Of a stretch of 64,000 nucleotides of DNA, positions 56,731 to 64,000 are shown in pieces (the first letter of the stretch is position 1; each line of letters begins with the position of its first letter). The notes under the pieces were generated by a model. That model was given only the letters and a program-made list of their open reading frames with translations, made no database searches and had not been told where the DNA came from. The position numbers were made by a program, and so were the translations under genes. The stretch lies in NCBI GenBank assembly GCA_963727465.1, contig CAVSGL010000003.1, positions 434,001-498,000 of the forward strand. Direction: 5' to 3'. The stretch comes from VRUE01 sp963727465. Lineage in GTDB: Bacteria > Actinomycetota > Thermoleophilia > Solirubrobacterales > 70-9.

Positions 56731-57921
56731 ATGATCGTCGGCGTCCCCTGCGAGATCAAGCCCGACGAGTACCGCGTCGCGATCACCCCCGCGGGGGTGC
56801 GCGAGATGACCGAGCACGGCCACGAGGTTCTGATCGAGGCCGGGGCGGGCGAGGGCAGCGCGATCGCCGACGCCGAATTCGAGTCGCAGGGGGCGCGGAT
56901 CGCGCCCGACGCGGCTGCCGTCTTCGGCGCGGCGGAGATGGTCCTGAAGGTGAAGGAGCCGCAGGCGGCCGAGATCGAGATGCTGCGGCGGGACCAGCTG
57001 CTGTTCACGTTTCTGCACCTTGCGCCCGACCCCGAGCAGACCCGTGGCCTGTGCGGCTCCGGCGCCACCTGCGTCGCCTACGAGACGGTCGAGGACGCGC
57101 GCGGGCGGCTGCCGCTGCTGGCGCCGATGAGCGAGATCGCCGGCAAGATCGCGACCCAGGCCGGCGCCTTCATGCTGGAGAAGCCGCTCGGCGGGCGCGG
57201 CATCCTGCTCGGCGGCGTCCCCGGCGTGGCGGCGGCCAACGTGATCGTGATCGGCGGCGGCGTCGTCGGCATGAACGCGGCCTTCGTCGCGATCGGGATG
57301 GGCGCCGACGTCTTCGTCTACGACAAGTCGATCGACCGCCTGCGCGAGCTCGAGGCTGGCTTTGGCGGCGCCTGCTCGACCGTCTACTCGACCACGCTCG
57401 CGGTCGAGGAGATGCTGCCGCGGGCCGACCTCGTGATCGGCGCCGTGCTGGTCCACGGCGCCCGCGCCCCTTATGTGGTGCGGCGCGAGCAGTTGGCGCT
57501 GATGAAGCCGGGCGCGGTGCTGGTCGACGTCGCGATCGACCAGGGAGGCTGCTTCGAGACCTCGCGCCCGACCACGCACCGCGACCCGACCTTCGAGGTG
57601 GACGGGGTGACGCACTACTGCGTCGCCAACATGCCCGGCGCCGTCCCGATCACCTCGACCCACGCGCTGACCAACGCGACGCTGCCATACGCGATCGCGC
57701 TCGCCGACCGCGGCGTCGCCGAGGCGACCCGCCGTGACCCCGGCCTGCGCCCCGGCGTCAACGTCGCCGGCGGCCAGGTCACCCACCCGGCGGTAGCCGA
57801 GGCGGTCGGCATCGAGTGCGTCCCCGTCGAGCAAGCCCTACAACCCGCCGACGGGCCGAAAATACGCCCATATGGAGGGAAATCGGCCCGTCGGCCCCGA
57901 CATGCGGAGGTATCGGACTGA
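56731..57921 (+). CDS. ald: alanine dehydrogenase
   Basis: 396 residues. Interconverts L-alanine and pyruvate with NAD. MIVGVPCEIKPDEYRVAITPAGV, VLKVKEPQ (substrate Lys), FTFLHLAPDPEQT (catalytic His), NVIVIGGGVVGMNAAFVAIGMGADV (NAD Rossmann motif near 172) and DVAIDQGGCFETSRPTTHRDP. Typical enzymes are about 370 residues; the extra C-terminal 25 (PADGPKIRPYGGKSARRPR...) come from the coding repeat at 57847-57895. GGGAGG precedes the start. It would recycle alanine produced by the aminotransferase. Confidence 0.95.
   Translation: MIVGVPCEIKPDEYRVAITPAGVREMTEHGHEVLIEAGAGEGSAIADAEFESQGARIAPDAAAVFGAAEMVLKVKEPQAAEIEMLRRDQLLFTFLHLAPDPEQTRGLCGSGATCVAYETVEDARGRLPLLAPMSEIAGKIATQAGAFMLEKPLGGRGILLGGVPGVAAANVIVIGGGVVGMNAAFVAIGMGADVFVYDKSIDRLRELEAGFGGACSTVYSTTLAVEEMLPRADLVIGAVLVHGARAPYVVRREQLALMKPGAVLVDVAIDQGGCFETSRPTTHRDPTFEVDGVTHYCVANMPGAVPITSTHALTNATLPYAIALADRGVAEATRRDPGLRPGVNVAGGQVTHPAVAEAVGIECVPVEQALQPADGPKIRPYGGKSARRPRHAEVSD
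57847..57895 (+). repeat. coding palindromic repeat, copy in the alanine dehydrogenase C-terminus
   Basis: Perfect 13-bp arms GCCGACGGGCCGA (57847-57859) and its complement (57883-57895) around AAATACGCCC...GGGAAA. Encodes PADGPKIRPYGGKSARRP; the same frame as the copy at 49309-49358. Confidence 0.88.
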
Positions 57922-57922
57922 G

Positions 57923-59290
57923 ATGAGCGCCTATGCGGTGGTGAACCCGGCGACCGGGGAGACGGTCAAGGAGTACGCGGAGGTCGGCGACGACGAGCTG
58001 CGCGCGGCGATCGAGCGCGCCGACCGGGCGGCGCGGACGTGGCCGGTGTCGTCGAGCGTGGCCGAGCGCGCGGCGCTCGTGCGCCGGGCCGGCGAGCTGC
58101 ACGTAGAGCGCCGTCAGCAGCTCGCCGAGATCATCGTCCGCGAGATGGGCAAGCCGATCGAGCAGGCCCTGGCGGAGGTCGACTTCACCGCCGAGATCTA
58201 CGGCTTCTACGCCGACAAAGCCGAGCAGCTGATGGCCGACGAGCCGATCGAGCTGCTCGGCGGCGAGGGCACCGCGGTGGTCCGCCGCAGCCCCTTCGGC
58301 GTGCTGCTCGGGATCATGCCCTGGAACTTCCCCTACTACCAGGTCGCCCGCTTCGCGGCGCCGAACCTGGTTATCGGCAACACGATCCTGCTCAAGCACG
58401 CGCCGCAGTGCCCGGAATCGGCCGCGGCGATGCAGGCGATCTTCGATGACGCCGGTTTCCCCGCGGGCGCCTACGAGAACATCTACGCGACCCACGAGCA
58501 GATCGAGTGGGTGCTCGCCGACCCGCGCGTGCGCGGCGTCTCGGTCACGGGCTCCGAGCGCGCCGGCGCCGCGGTCGCCGCCGCCGCCGGGCGCAACCTG
58601 AAGAAGGTCGTGCTCGAGCTCGGCGGCTCCGACCCGTTCATCCTGCTCGGCTCCGACGACGTCGACGCGGCCGCCGGGGCGGCGGCGGAAGCGCGGCTCG
58701 ACAACGCCGGCCAGTCCTGCAACGCGGCCAAGCGCTTCATCGTCGCCGACGAGCTCTACGACGAGTTCCTCGAGCGCTTCCGCGAGAAGCTCGCCGCGGC
58801 GAAGCCGGGCGACCCGACCGCCGAGGGCACCGAGGTCGGCCCGCTCTCCTCGGACATCGCCGCCGACCGGCTCGAGGACCAGGTCAAGCGCGCGGTCGAG
58901 AACGGCGCCGAGGTCCTGCTCGGCGGCGGCCGCGACGGCAACTACTTCGAGCCGACCGTGCTCGCCGGGATCGCGCCCGGCGACGACGCCTCCCAGGAAG
59001 AGTTCTTCGGGCCGGTCGCCCAGGTCTACCGGGTCGGCTCCGAGGACGAGGCGGTCGAGCTCGCCAACCAGACCCCCTTCGGCCTCGGCTCCTACGTGAT
59101 GACCACCGACCCCGAGCAGGCCGAGCGGGTCGCCAACCGGATCGAAGCCGGCATGGTCTACGTCAACATCGTCGGCGCCGACGCCCCCGAGCTCCCCTTC
59201 GGCGGCTTCAAGCGCTCCGGCTTCGGCCGCGAGCTCGGCCGCTACGGCGCCGACGAGTTCGTCAACAAGAAGCTGATCCGCAGCGCCTGA
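57923..59290 (+). CDS. gabD: NAD(P)-dependent aldehyde dehydrogenase, succinate-semialdehyde type
   Basis: 455 residues from ATG 57923, one base after the alanine dehydrogenase stop region, with CGGAGG upstream. GIMPWNFPYYQVARF, SVTGSERAGAAVA, VLELGGSDPFILL (general-base Glu) and DNAGQSCNAAKRF (catalytic Cys) are intact, and EEFFGPVAQVYRV completes the family. The branch resembles SSADH enzymes oxidising succinate semialdehyde or aminobutyraldehyde, consistent with putrescine or GABA breakdown. Confidence 0.92.
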   Translation: MSAYAVVNPATGETVKEYAEVGDDELRAAIERADRAARTWPVSSSVAERAALVRRAGELHVERRQQLAEIIVREMGKPIEQALAEVDFTAEIYGFYADKAEQLMADEPIELLGGEGTAVVRRSPFGVLLGIMPWNFPYYQVARFAAPNLVIGNTILLKHAPQCPESAAAMQAIFDDAGFPAGAYENIYATHEQIEWVLADPRVRGVSVTGSERAGAAVAAAAGRNLKKVVLELGGSDPFILLGSDDVDAAAGAAAEARLDNAGQSCNAAKRFIVADELYDEFLERFREKLAAAKPGDPTAEGTEVGPLSSDIAADRLEDQVKRAVENGAEVLLGGGRDGNYFEPTVLAGIAPGDDASQEEFFGPVAQVYRVGSEDEAVELANQTPFGLGSYVMTTDPEQAERVANRIEAGMVYVNIVGADAPELPFGGFKRSGFGRELGRYGADEFVNKKLIRSA

Positions 59291-59317
59291 GCCTCGCCCC
59301 CCTCGGACAGCCCGCCG

Positions 59318-59362
59318 CGCGTTCGCTCTTTGTCGGTCTGAGCCTTACAAACAGCGAACGCG
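59318..59362. repeat. palindromic repeat of a second family, copy 1
   Basis: CGCGTTCGCTCTTTGT (59318-59333) pairs with ACAAACAGCGAACGCG (59347-59362) with one mismatch. Located 27 bp after the aldehyde dehydrogenase stop; likely its terminator. A related palindrome follows at 59401-59441. Confidence 0.7.
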
Positions 59363-59400
59363 ATCAAACGCGGCGACTGGGGTGGGGGGGAATCGACCCC

Positions 59401-59441
59401 CGTTCGTCCCTTGTAGGGGTGTGATCGACAAGGAGCGAACG
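59401..59441. repeat. palindromic repeat of a second family, copy 2, spanning a start codon
   Basis: CGTTCGTCCCTTGT pairs with ACAAGGAGCGAACG with a two-base internal mismatch. It contains the GTG start (59421) and first codons of the DUF559 gene (VIDKERTLD), so translation initiation could be gated by this hairpin. Confidence 0.6.
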
Positions 59442-60404
59442 CTTGATATTCCGCCCCATGTCCGTGGACACGTGGCGCTGGCCGACCTCGCTGCGCGCCA
59501 GCATGGTGTGGTCTCGTCGCGCCAGCTCGGCGCCTTGGGCTACTCGCGCGATGCGATCTCGAACGCGGCACGATCCGGGCGGCTGCACCGCATCCACCGG
59601 GGCGTTTACGCGGTGGGCCATGAGAGCCTGACGTGGGAGGGACGCTGTCTCGCGGCCGTCCTCGCCTGCGCGCCGAACGCGGTCGCCAGCCACCTTTCGG
59701 CAGCCTGGCTGTGGGGGCTTCTTCGCAGTCGCCCTGGGACGTTCCACGTCACGGCTCCGACCCGCCGCCACGCCAGGGAGCGCATCCAACTCCATTACGC
59801 GCCCCTCGCCGACGAGGATCGAGCGCTCCGCGACGGAATCCCCGTCACCTCCGTCGCCCGCACGCTGCTGGACTACGCCGGGATGTCTTCGGACGCTCGC
59901 CTTGAATTTGCGCTGGAGCGCTCGGAAGAGCGCGACCTCTTCGATCTGCGCGCCGTGGACGCGCTTCTGGCCCGAACCGGCGGCCACCCCGGCATCGGCC
60001 GCCTGCGCCGTGCGCTCGCCATCTACCGCGACGACCCTGCCTTCACCCGTTCCAAGCTGGAGCGCCGTTTTCGCCAGCTCGTGAGGCGCTCCGGCCTGCC
60101 CATGCCGGCCGCGAACGCCTGGGTCGGCGAATACGAGGTCGACGCCTACTGGCCCGCCGAGCGCTTCGGGGTCGAGCTCGACGTCTACGAGACCCACGGC
60201 ACTCGCGCCGCCTTCGAGCGCGACCGTCTGCGCCAGGAGAACCTGAAGCTGCAGGACATCGAGACGATCCGAATCACCGGCCCCCGACTCGACAAGGAAC
60301 CGACGGCGGTGATCGAGCGCATCTCGACCCTCCTCGCGCAGCGCCGCCGCCAGCTCAGCCTTGTTTCGCAGGCGGCCCGAACTCCACCCAAAGACAGCGC
60401 CTGA
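59421..60404 (+). CDS. AbiEi-like winged-helix plus DUF559 (Vsr-like) protein
   Basis: 327 residues from GTG 59421 (the frame is open to 59382). N-terminal AbiEi-type domain: ALADLAARQHGVVSSRQLGALGYSRDAISNAARSGRLHRIHRGVYAVG. The middle has VTSVARTLLDYAGM. The C-terminal DUF559 endonuclease-like domain carries SKLERRFRQLVRRSGLPMP, VGEYEVDAYWPAERFGVELDVYETHGTRAAFERDRLRQ (Glu-x-Asp-like metal residues). A common solitary actinobacterial protein; toxin-antitoxin or nuclease role not established. Confidence 0.85.
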   Translation: MIDKERTLDIPPHVRGHVALADLAARQHGVVSSRQLGALGYSRDAISNAARSGRLHRIHRGVYAVGHESLTWEGRCLAAVLACAPNAVASHLSAAWLWGLLRSRPGTFHVTAPTRRHARERIQLHYAPLADEDRALRDGIPVTSVARTLLDYAGMSSDARLEFALERSEERDLFDLRAVDALLARTGGHPGIGRLRRALAIYRDDPAFTRSKLERRFRQLVRRSGLPMPAANAWVGEYEVDAYWPAERFGVELDVYETHGTRAAFERDRLRQENLKLQDIETIRITGPRLDKEPTAVIERISTLLAQRRRQLSLVSQAARTPPKDSA

Positions 60405-60501
60405 CGACCTCTGCCTTCGACAGGCCGAGTTCCTTGGCATAGCAGGCGAGCGCTACGAACAACTCGTCCATCGTGACGCTGATTCGCTTCATCTGAGCCA
60501 T
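60355..60501 (-). CDS. small ribbon-helix-helix-like protein
   Basis: 48 residues: MAQMKRISVTMDELFVALACYAKELGLSKAEVVRR is beta-helix-helix as in CopG/Arc antitoxins. It overlaps the end of the DUF559 gene by 50 bp on the opposite strand and diverges from the Phd-like gene with only 29 bp of AT-rich DNA between. Below usual size cut-offs, hence moderate confidence. Confidence 0.45.
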   Translation of the reverse strand: MAQMKRISVTMDELFVALACYAKELGLSKAEVVRRCLWVEFGPPAKQG

Positions 60502-60530
60502 GCCGATATATTGTAGACAGTTAATTTCGG

Positions 60531-60743
60531 ATGGGGACCCAATCCATTGCCAGTTTCAACACTCGCGAAGCGAGAGCCAGGCTTTCGGAGCTCGTGCGAC
60601 GTGCGGAGCATGGCGAGGAAATCGTCATCTGTAGGAACCGAAAGCCAGTGGCTCGGCTGATGCCGCTGGAGAGGTCGCACGCCGTGAGCGACTGTCGGGC
60701 CAACCAGCATCGCAATCGGGATGACGCCCATCGCCGCCGCTAA
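60531..60743 (+). CDS. Phd/YefM-family antitoxin, orphan with degenerate C-terminus
   Basis: 70 residues. TQSIASFNTREARARLSELVRRAEHGEEIVICRNRKPVARLMPL is a full Phd/YefM DNA-binding domain. The remaining 25 residues (AVSDCRANQHRNRDDAHRRR) are basic and unlike a toxin-binding tail. No toxin gene follows. Probably a decayed module. Confidence 0.75.
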   Translation: MGTQSIASFNTREARARLSELVRRAEHGEEIVICRNRKPVARLMPLERSHAVSDCRANQHRNRDDAHRRR

Positions 60744-60832
60744 TCGCTCTGCCCCTCCATCCACGGAACATCGGATGCTCTATTTTCGGAATATAAGTCC
60801 CTCGAAAATCGGAAAACTGACATATTGAAGCG

Positions 60833-62098
60833 ATGTCCAGGCCGATCTCGCGCCGTCTGGAGGCGGTCGTTAAAGGCCTCATGGAAGCGGAGCCAGTGGT
60901 GGCGGTCCAGGGGGCGAGGACGGTTGGCAAGTCAACGATGACCCAGACACTGGCGAGTGACGCCGCTCGCGCCGTGGTCGATCTGGACGACGCGGCGACG
61001 CGCGACGCGCTGGAAGACAGCCCGGCGGCCTTCGTCACGACCGAGCCCCCGGTCTTCATCGACGAGTACCAGCACGTGCCGGCGGTCCTTGACGCGATCA
61101 AGGTCGAGCTCACCCGCGACCTTCGGCCCGGCCGATTCGTGTTGACCGGTTCGACCCGCCACTCGAGCCTGCCGACCGCGGCTCAATCGCTTACCGGACG
61201 GCTGCACGTCACGACGCTTTGGCCCCTCTCCCAGGGCGAGATCGAAGGAGCGGAGGAGGACTTCGTCGAGCAGCTGATGACGGACCCCGCCGCTCTCGTC
61301 GCGTCTGTGTTCACCGGCGGCTCGCGCCGGGAGTACGTGGATCGAATTCTGCGGGGCGGGTTTCCCTTGGCGGTGGCGAGGCGGGCCGGACCTGGCCGCA
61401 ATCGCTGGTTCGACGACTACCTGAGACTCGTGCTGGAGCGCGATGTCACCGAGCTGTCCAGCATCAGGCAGCGGGAGAAGATGCCGCGGCTCGTCGGGCG
61501 CCTGGGCGCACAGAGCGCTCAGATTCTCAATGTGGCTCGTGTCGCGGAGGACGTGGGAATCGAGGGCTCGACGGCCGAGAACTACGTCCGATTGCTCGAG
61601 GCGGCATTCGTCTTCTACCGGCTGCCCGCGTGGGGCACCACCCTGCGCGCCCGCGCATCGTCAAAGCCCAAGATCCACTTCGTCGACTCCGGGGTGGCAG
61701 CCCGGGTGCTGCGCGTGACCGAGTCCCGGCTCGCGGCGGCCGAGCCGCAGGCGATGACCGAACTCGGCCACCTGCTGGAGACGTTCTGCGTTGGCGAGGC
61801 GCTGAAGCAGGCCGGTTGGATGGAATCTCCTCCGCACGCGGGTCACTGGCGCACTCACGACGGCGATGAGGTTGATCTGGTGCTTGAACGAGATGACGGC
61901 GCGCTCGCCGCGCTTGACGTGAAGGCAGCCGAAAGGGTGCGAGATAGCGACTTCCGTAGCCTGCGCAAGCTCCGCGATGCGCTGGGCGAACGGTTCCTCG
62001 GAGGCGTTGCGCTGCACCTGGGTCGGCATGCCTATACCCATGAAGACCGCCTCCACGCGATACCCGCGGACCGGCTCTGGCGATTCCGTGGCGCCTAA
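60833..62098 (+). CDS. AAA ATPase with DUF4143 domain
   Basis: 421 residues. AAA_14 core: Walker A VVAVQGARTVGKSTMTQTL, Walker B PPVFIDEYQHVPAVLDAIK, sensor RFVLTGSTRHS. The C-terminal DUF4143 restriction-nuclease-like domain has KPKIHFVDSGVAARVL, ELGHLLETFCVGEALKQ and DGDEVDLVLERDDGALAALDVKAAE (PD-(D/E)XK-like). Widespread accessory ATPases, role unclear. Its promoter region (60744-60832) is AT-rich. Confidence 0.9.
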   Translation: MSRPISRRLEAVVKGLMEAEPVVAVQGARTVGKSTMTQTLASDAARAVVDLDDAATRDALEDSPAAFVTTEPPVFIDEYQHVPAVLDAIKVELTRDLRPGRFVLTGSTRHSSLPTAAQSLTGRLHVTTLWPLSQGEIEGAEEDFVEQLMTDPAALVASVFTGGSRREYVDRILRGGFPLAVARRAGPGRNRWFDDYLRLVLERDVTELSSIRQREKMPRLVGRLGAQSAQILNVARVAEDVGIEGSTAENYVRLLEAAFVFYRLPAWGTTLRARASSKPKIHFVDSGVAARVLRVTESRLAAAEPQAMTELGHLLETFCVGEALKQAGWMESPPHAGHWRTHDGDEVDLVLERDDGALAALDVKAAERVRDSDFRSLRKLRDALGERFLGGVALHLGRHAYTHEDRLHAIPADRLWRFRGA

Positions 62099-62187
62099 CC
62101 CCCGCATCCTTCAGATGCGAAGGCGGTTGGTGTCGGTATGGGCACGCAATCGCCGGCACGTCCGCGGTGGATCGATAACCTCGGCCG

Positions 62188-63894
62188 ATGCGGTTGATGG
62201 GCAGGGGACTCTTGGTCGTCGCGCTGGCGGCGGTCTTCGGCGTGCTGGCGCTTGGCGCCGGGGAAACGCCGCAAGAAGAACCGCCGCGCTGTCACGGGCG
62301 CCAGGCGACGATCGTCGGCACCAACGGCGACGACGAAATCCACGGCACGCCGGAACGCGACGTGATCTGGGCCGGGCCGGGTGACGACAGGGTCTACGCC
62401 AGCCTCGGCAACGACCTCGTCTGCGGCGGCGGCGGCGGCGACCTGATCCACGGCGGCCGCGGCAACGACGAACTGTACGGCGAATCCGGCACCGACCGGG
62501 TGATCGGCGACCTCGGCGACGACAAGGTCTCCGGCGGGGCGGGCGAGTACGACGAGGTCGCGGGCAGCCTCGGCATCGACACGATCAACGGCGGCCCCGG
62601 CAGCTACGACCTCGTCCACGGCGACTACGGCTACGACCGCATGGACGGCGGCCCCGGCGCGCACGACATCGCCTCCTTCGCGACCAACGTCGCCGGCGGC
62701 AAGGGCGCCGGCGTCTGGGTCGACCTGGCCAAGCACAAGGCGCGCGGCGACGGGCACGACCGCCTCTACCGGCTCGAGGACATCGAAGGCTCGGCCTTCG
62801 CCGACAAGCTGATCGGCGACAAGGCGAACAACCGGATCGTCGGCGGGCCAGGCGACGACACGATGATCGGCGGCGGTGGATCGGACGAGCTGATCGGCGG
62901 CCAGGGCAGCGACTCCTGCCAGGGCGCCAAGGGCCACACGTCCTCCTGCGGCAGGGAAGCGCCGCCGAAGGCGTCCGCCTACGTGCAGCTCGACCGCACC
63001 AAAGGCGGCGGGGGAGGGCTGGTGATCGTCGGCGGCGACGGCAACGACGTCTTCACGGCCGTGACCTTCGACGAAGCGACGAGCACCTTCGGCGTCGGCG
63101 CCACCAAGGGGATCGCGGTCGGCCCCGGCTGCGACCACGTCGGCGGCGACCCCAAGCAGGTCGCCTGCGAAACGAAAGGCCCGGCGCGCTGGCTCACCGC
63201 CGACCTCGGCCCCGGCAACGACCGGCTGCGGGTCGAAGGCTCGCTCGCCGGCGCCCAGAACGTGCGCCTCGCCGGGGGCCTCGGCAACGACGTCATCCAC
63301 GCCGGCCCCGAGGACGACCTGCTCGAGTCCGGCCCCGGCGCCGACAAGCTCTACGGCGGCGACGGCGCCGACGGGCTGATCGGCGGCCTGCCGGGCCCGA
63401 CCTTCCTCTACGGCGAAGGCGACGGCGACCTGATGGCGGCGGGCGGCGGCTGCGCCGGCGGCGCCTTGGTCGGCGGCGAAGGCCGCGACGACGCCTCCTT
63501 CGCCGAGACCCAGGCCCACCCGGGTCTGCTCTGGATCTCCTTCCCCCAGCACAAAGCCTGGGTCGACACGCTGCTCAAGGAAGGCAAATGCAGCCCGGTC
63601 CGCCTCGACCCCTCCGACGAGGACATGGAGGGCTCCTTCGACAACGACGTGCTGATCGGCGACGCCGGCCCCAACGCGATGCTCGGCCAGCCCGGCCAGG
63701 ACCGCTTCTACGGCAACGGCGGCGACGACGTGATCGACGCCCGCGACGGCGTCCGCGACTTCTCGATCCAGTGCGCCCGCCCCGGCGGCAAACCCGAAGG
63801 CCGCGCCCTCGCCGACAGCTTCGACCCCGGCTCCACCGGCTGCGCGATCCACAAGTACGGCACCCCGGTCTCGGGCCTGAACAACAGCGGCTGA
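62188..63894 (+). CDS. secreted RTX-type calcium-binding repeat protein
   Basis: 568 residues. Signal peptide GRGLLVVALAAVFGVLALGAG. Repeated nonapeptides of the GGxGxDxU type (GTNGDDEIHGTPERDVIWAGPGDD; GGGGGDLIHGGRGNDELYG; GGPGDDTMIGGGGSDELIGG) in two blocks separated by a 120-residue region, forming calcium-binding parallel beta-rolls. The final 60 residues carry three cysteines. Extracellular, function unknown; actinobacterial versions lack the type I secretion signal and are exported by Sec. ATG at 62197 is an alternative start. Confidence 0.88.
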   Translation: MRLMGRGLLVVALAAVFGVLALGAGETPQEEPPRCHGRQATIVGTNGDDEIHGTPERDVIWAGPGDDRVYASLGNDLVCGGGGGDLIHGGRGNDELYGESGTDRVIGDLGDDKVSGGAGEYDEVAGSLGIDTINGGPGSYDLVHGDYGYDRMDGGPGAHDIASFATNVAGGKGAGVWVDLAKHKARGDGHDRLYRLEDIEGSAFADKLIGDKANNRIVGGPGDDTMIGGGGSDELIGGQGSDSCQGAKGHTSSCGREAPPKASAYVQLDRTKGGGGGLVIVGGDGNDVFTAVTFDEATSTFGVGATKGIAVGPGCDHVGGDPKQVACETKGPARWLTADLGPGNDRLRVEGSLAGAQNVRLAGGLGNDVIHAGPEDDLLESGPGADKLYGGDGADGLIGGLPGPTFLYGEGDGDLMAAGGGCAGGALVGGEGRDDASFAETQAHPGLLWISFPQHKAWVDTLLKEGKCSPVRLDPSDEDMEGSFDNDVLIGDAGPNAMLGQPGQDRFYGNGGDDVIDARDGVRDFSIQCARPGGKPEGRALADSFDPGSTGCAIHKYGTPVSGLNNSG

Positions 63895-63928
63895 GCCCTC
63901 ACTCGCCCAGGCGGTTCTCACGGATGCC

Positions 63929-63957
63929 TTGACATCCAGACACACGTGTGTCTTAAT
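63929..63957 (+). promoter_or_regulatory. promoter overlapped by a 16-bp palindromic operator
   Basis: TTGACA (63929-63934), then 17 bp, then CTTAAT. The perfect palindrome AGACACACGTGTGTCT (63938-63953) fills the spacer and would block RNA polymerase when bound. The regulated gene lies beyond the right edge. Confidence 0.55.
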
Positions 63958-64000
63958 TCGCGCAGAACTTGGGAAACACGGATGTCCGCGTTTCTCAGGC

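Noticed and set aside
62300..63800. Regular GGxGxD DNA repeats considered as a possible tandem-repeat or CRISPR-like array
   Set aside because: They are codon-level repeats of an RTX protein with variable sequence. No CRISPR-type direct repeats or cas genes are present anywhere in the window.

Overview
GC-rich (about 70% by eye) bacterial chromosome segment, gene-dense, with many 1-4 bp start/stop overlaps, GTG/TTG starts and secreted proteins with Gly/Ser/Arg-rich tails. The gene content (DtxR-type regulator, three tandem TetR genes, PucR-type regulator, TrwC-type relaxase, cNMP-binding patatins, RTX-repeat secreted protein) fits a high-GC actinobacterium. A Solirubrobacterales/Thermoleophilia-like lineage is my inference; no rRNA is present to confirm it.

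Layout. 0-11 kb is housekeeping: HAD hydrolase, sucCD, FAS1 lipoprotein, PLP aminotransferase, DtxR regulator, HAD phosphatase, folP, an MrfA-type helicase, a LOG-like protein, a GH15-like secreted protein and tRNA-Phe(GAA). 11.18-24.21 kb is a ~13.0 kb integrative element inserted in the 3' half of that tRNA gene and bounded by 43-bp direct repeats (attL 11176-11218, attR 24168-24210). It carries an excisionase-like protein, a SIR2-domain protein with a partner of unknown family (candidate defence module), an IS110-family transposon with a probable bridge-RNA region, a TrwC/MobF relaxase-helicase, an XRE repressor with a candidate operator, a tyrosine integrase, an AbiEi-like regulator, a VapBC-like pair and small unknown genes. 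It has a relaxase but no coupling protein or type IV secretion genes, so it looks mobilizable rather than self-conjugative. 24.2-26.3 kb continues with accessory genes (TacA/TacT-type toxin-antitoxin, XRE regulator).

26.6-34.9 kb holds a methyltransferase, an ECF-like sigma factor, three tandem TetR regulators, glutamate decarboxylase, two tandem peptidase E (S51) paralogues, ferritin and an enolase-superfamily protein. 35-42 kb holds an FAD amine/amino-acid oxidase with a disrupted N-terminus and a three-gene overlapping cluster ending in a 1099-residue MFS-transporter/cNMP-binding/patatin fusion. 42-48 kb holds two secreted proteins sharing a gap-free 711-bp duplicated 3' segment (the first frameshifted) and a CHASE2-adenylate cyclase split by a one-base frameshift.

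47.9-59.3 kb is a polyamine or beta-alanine-type uptake and catabolism locus. A leftward operon (potA-potD-potB-potC-like ABC importer, then a methylmalonate-semialdehyde-type dehydrogenase) diverges from a rightward set (class III aminotransferase, PucR-type regulator, alanine dehydrogenase, succinate-semialdehyde-type dehydrogenase). An aminotransferase using pyruvate would make alanine, and alanine dehydrogenase would regenerate the pyruvate. 59.4-62.1 kb has AbiEi/DUF559, RHH, Phd and AAA/DUF4143 accessory genes, and 62.2-63.9 kb an RTX-repeat secreted protein.

A theme across the window is palindromic repeats, several lying inside coding sequences: a ~50-bp repeat read in the same frame encodes both the N-terminus of the 49 kb dehydrogenase and the C-terminus of alanine dehydrogenase, and a near-perfect 40-bp palindrome is inserted in frame in the FAD oxidase.
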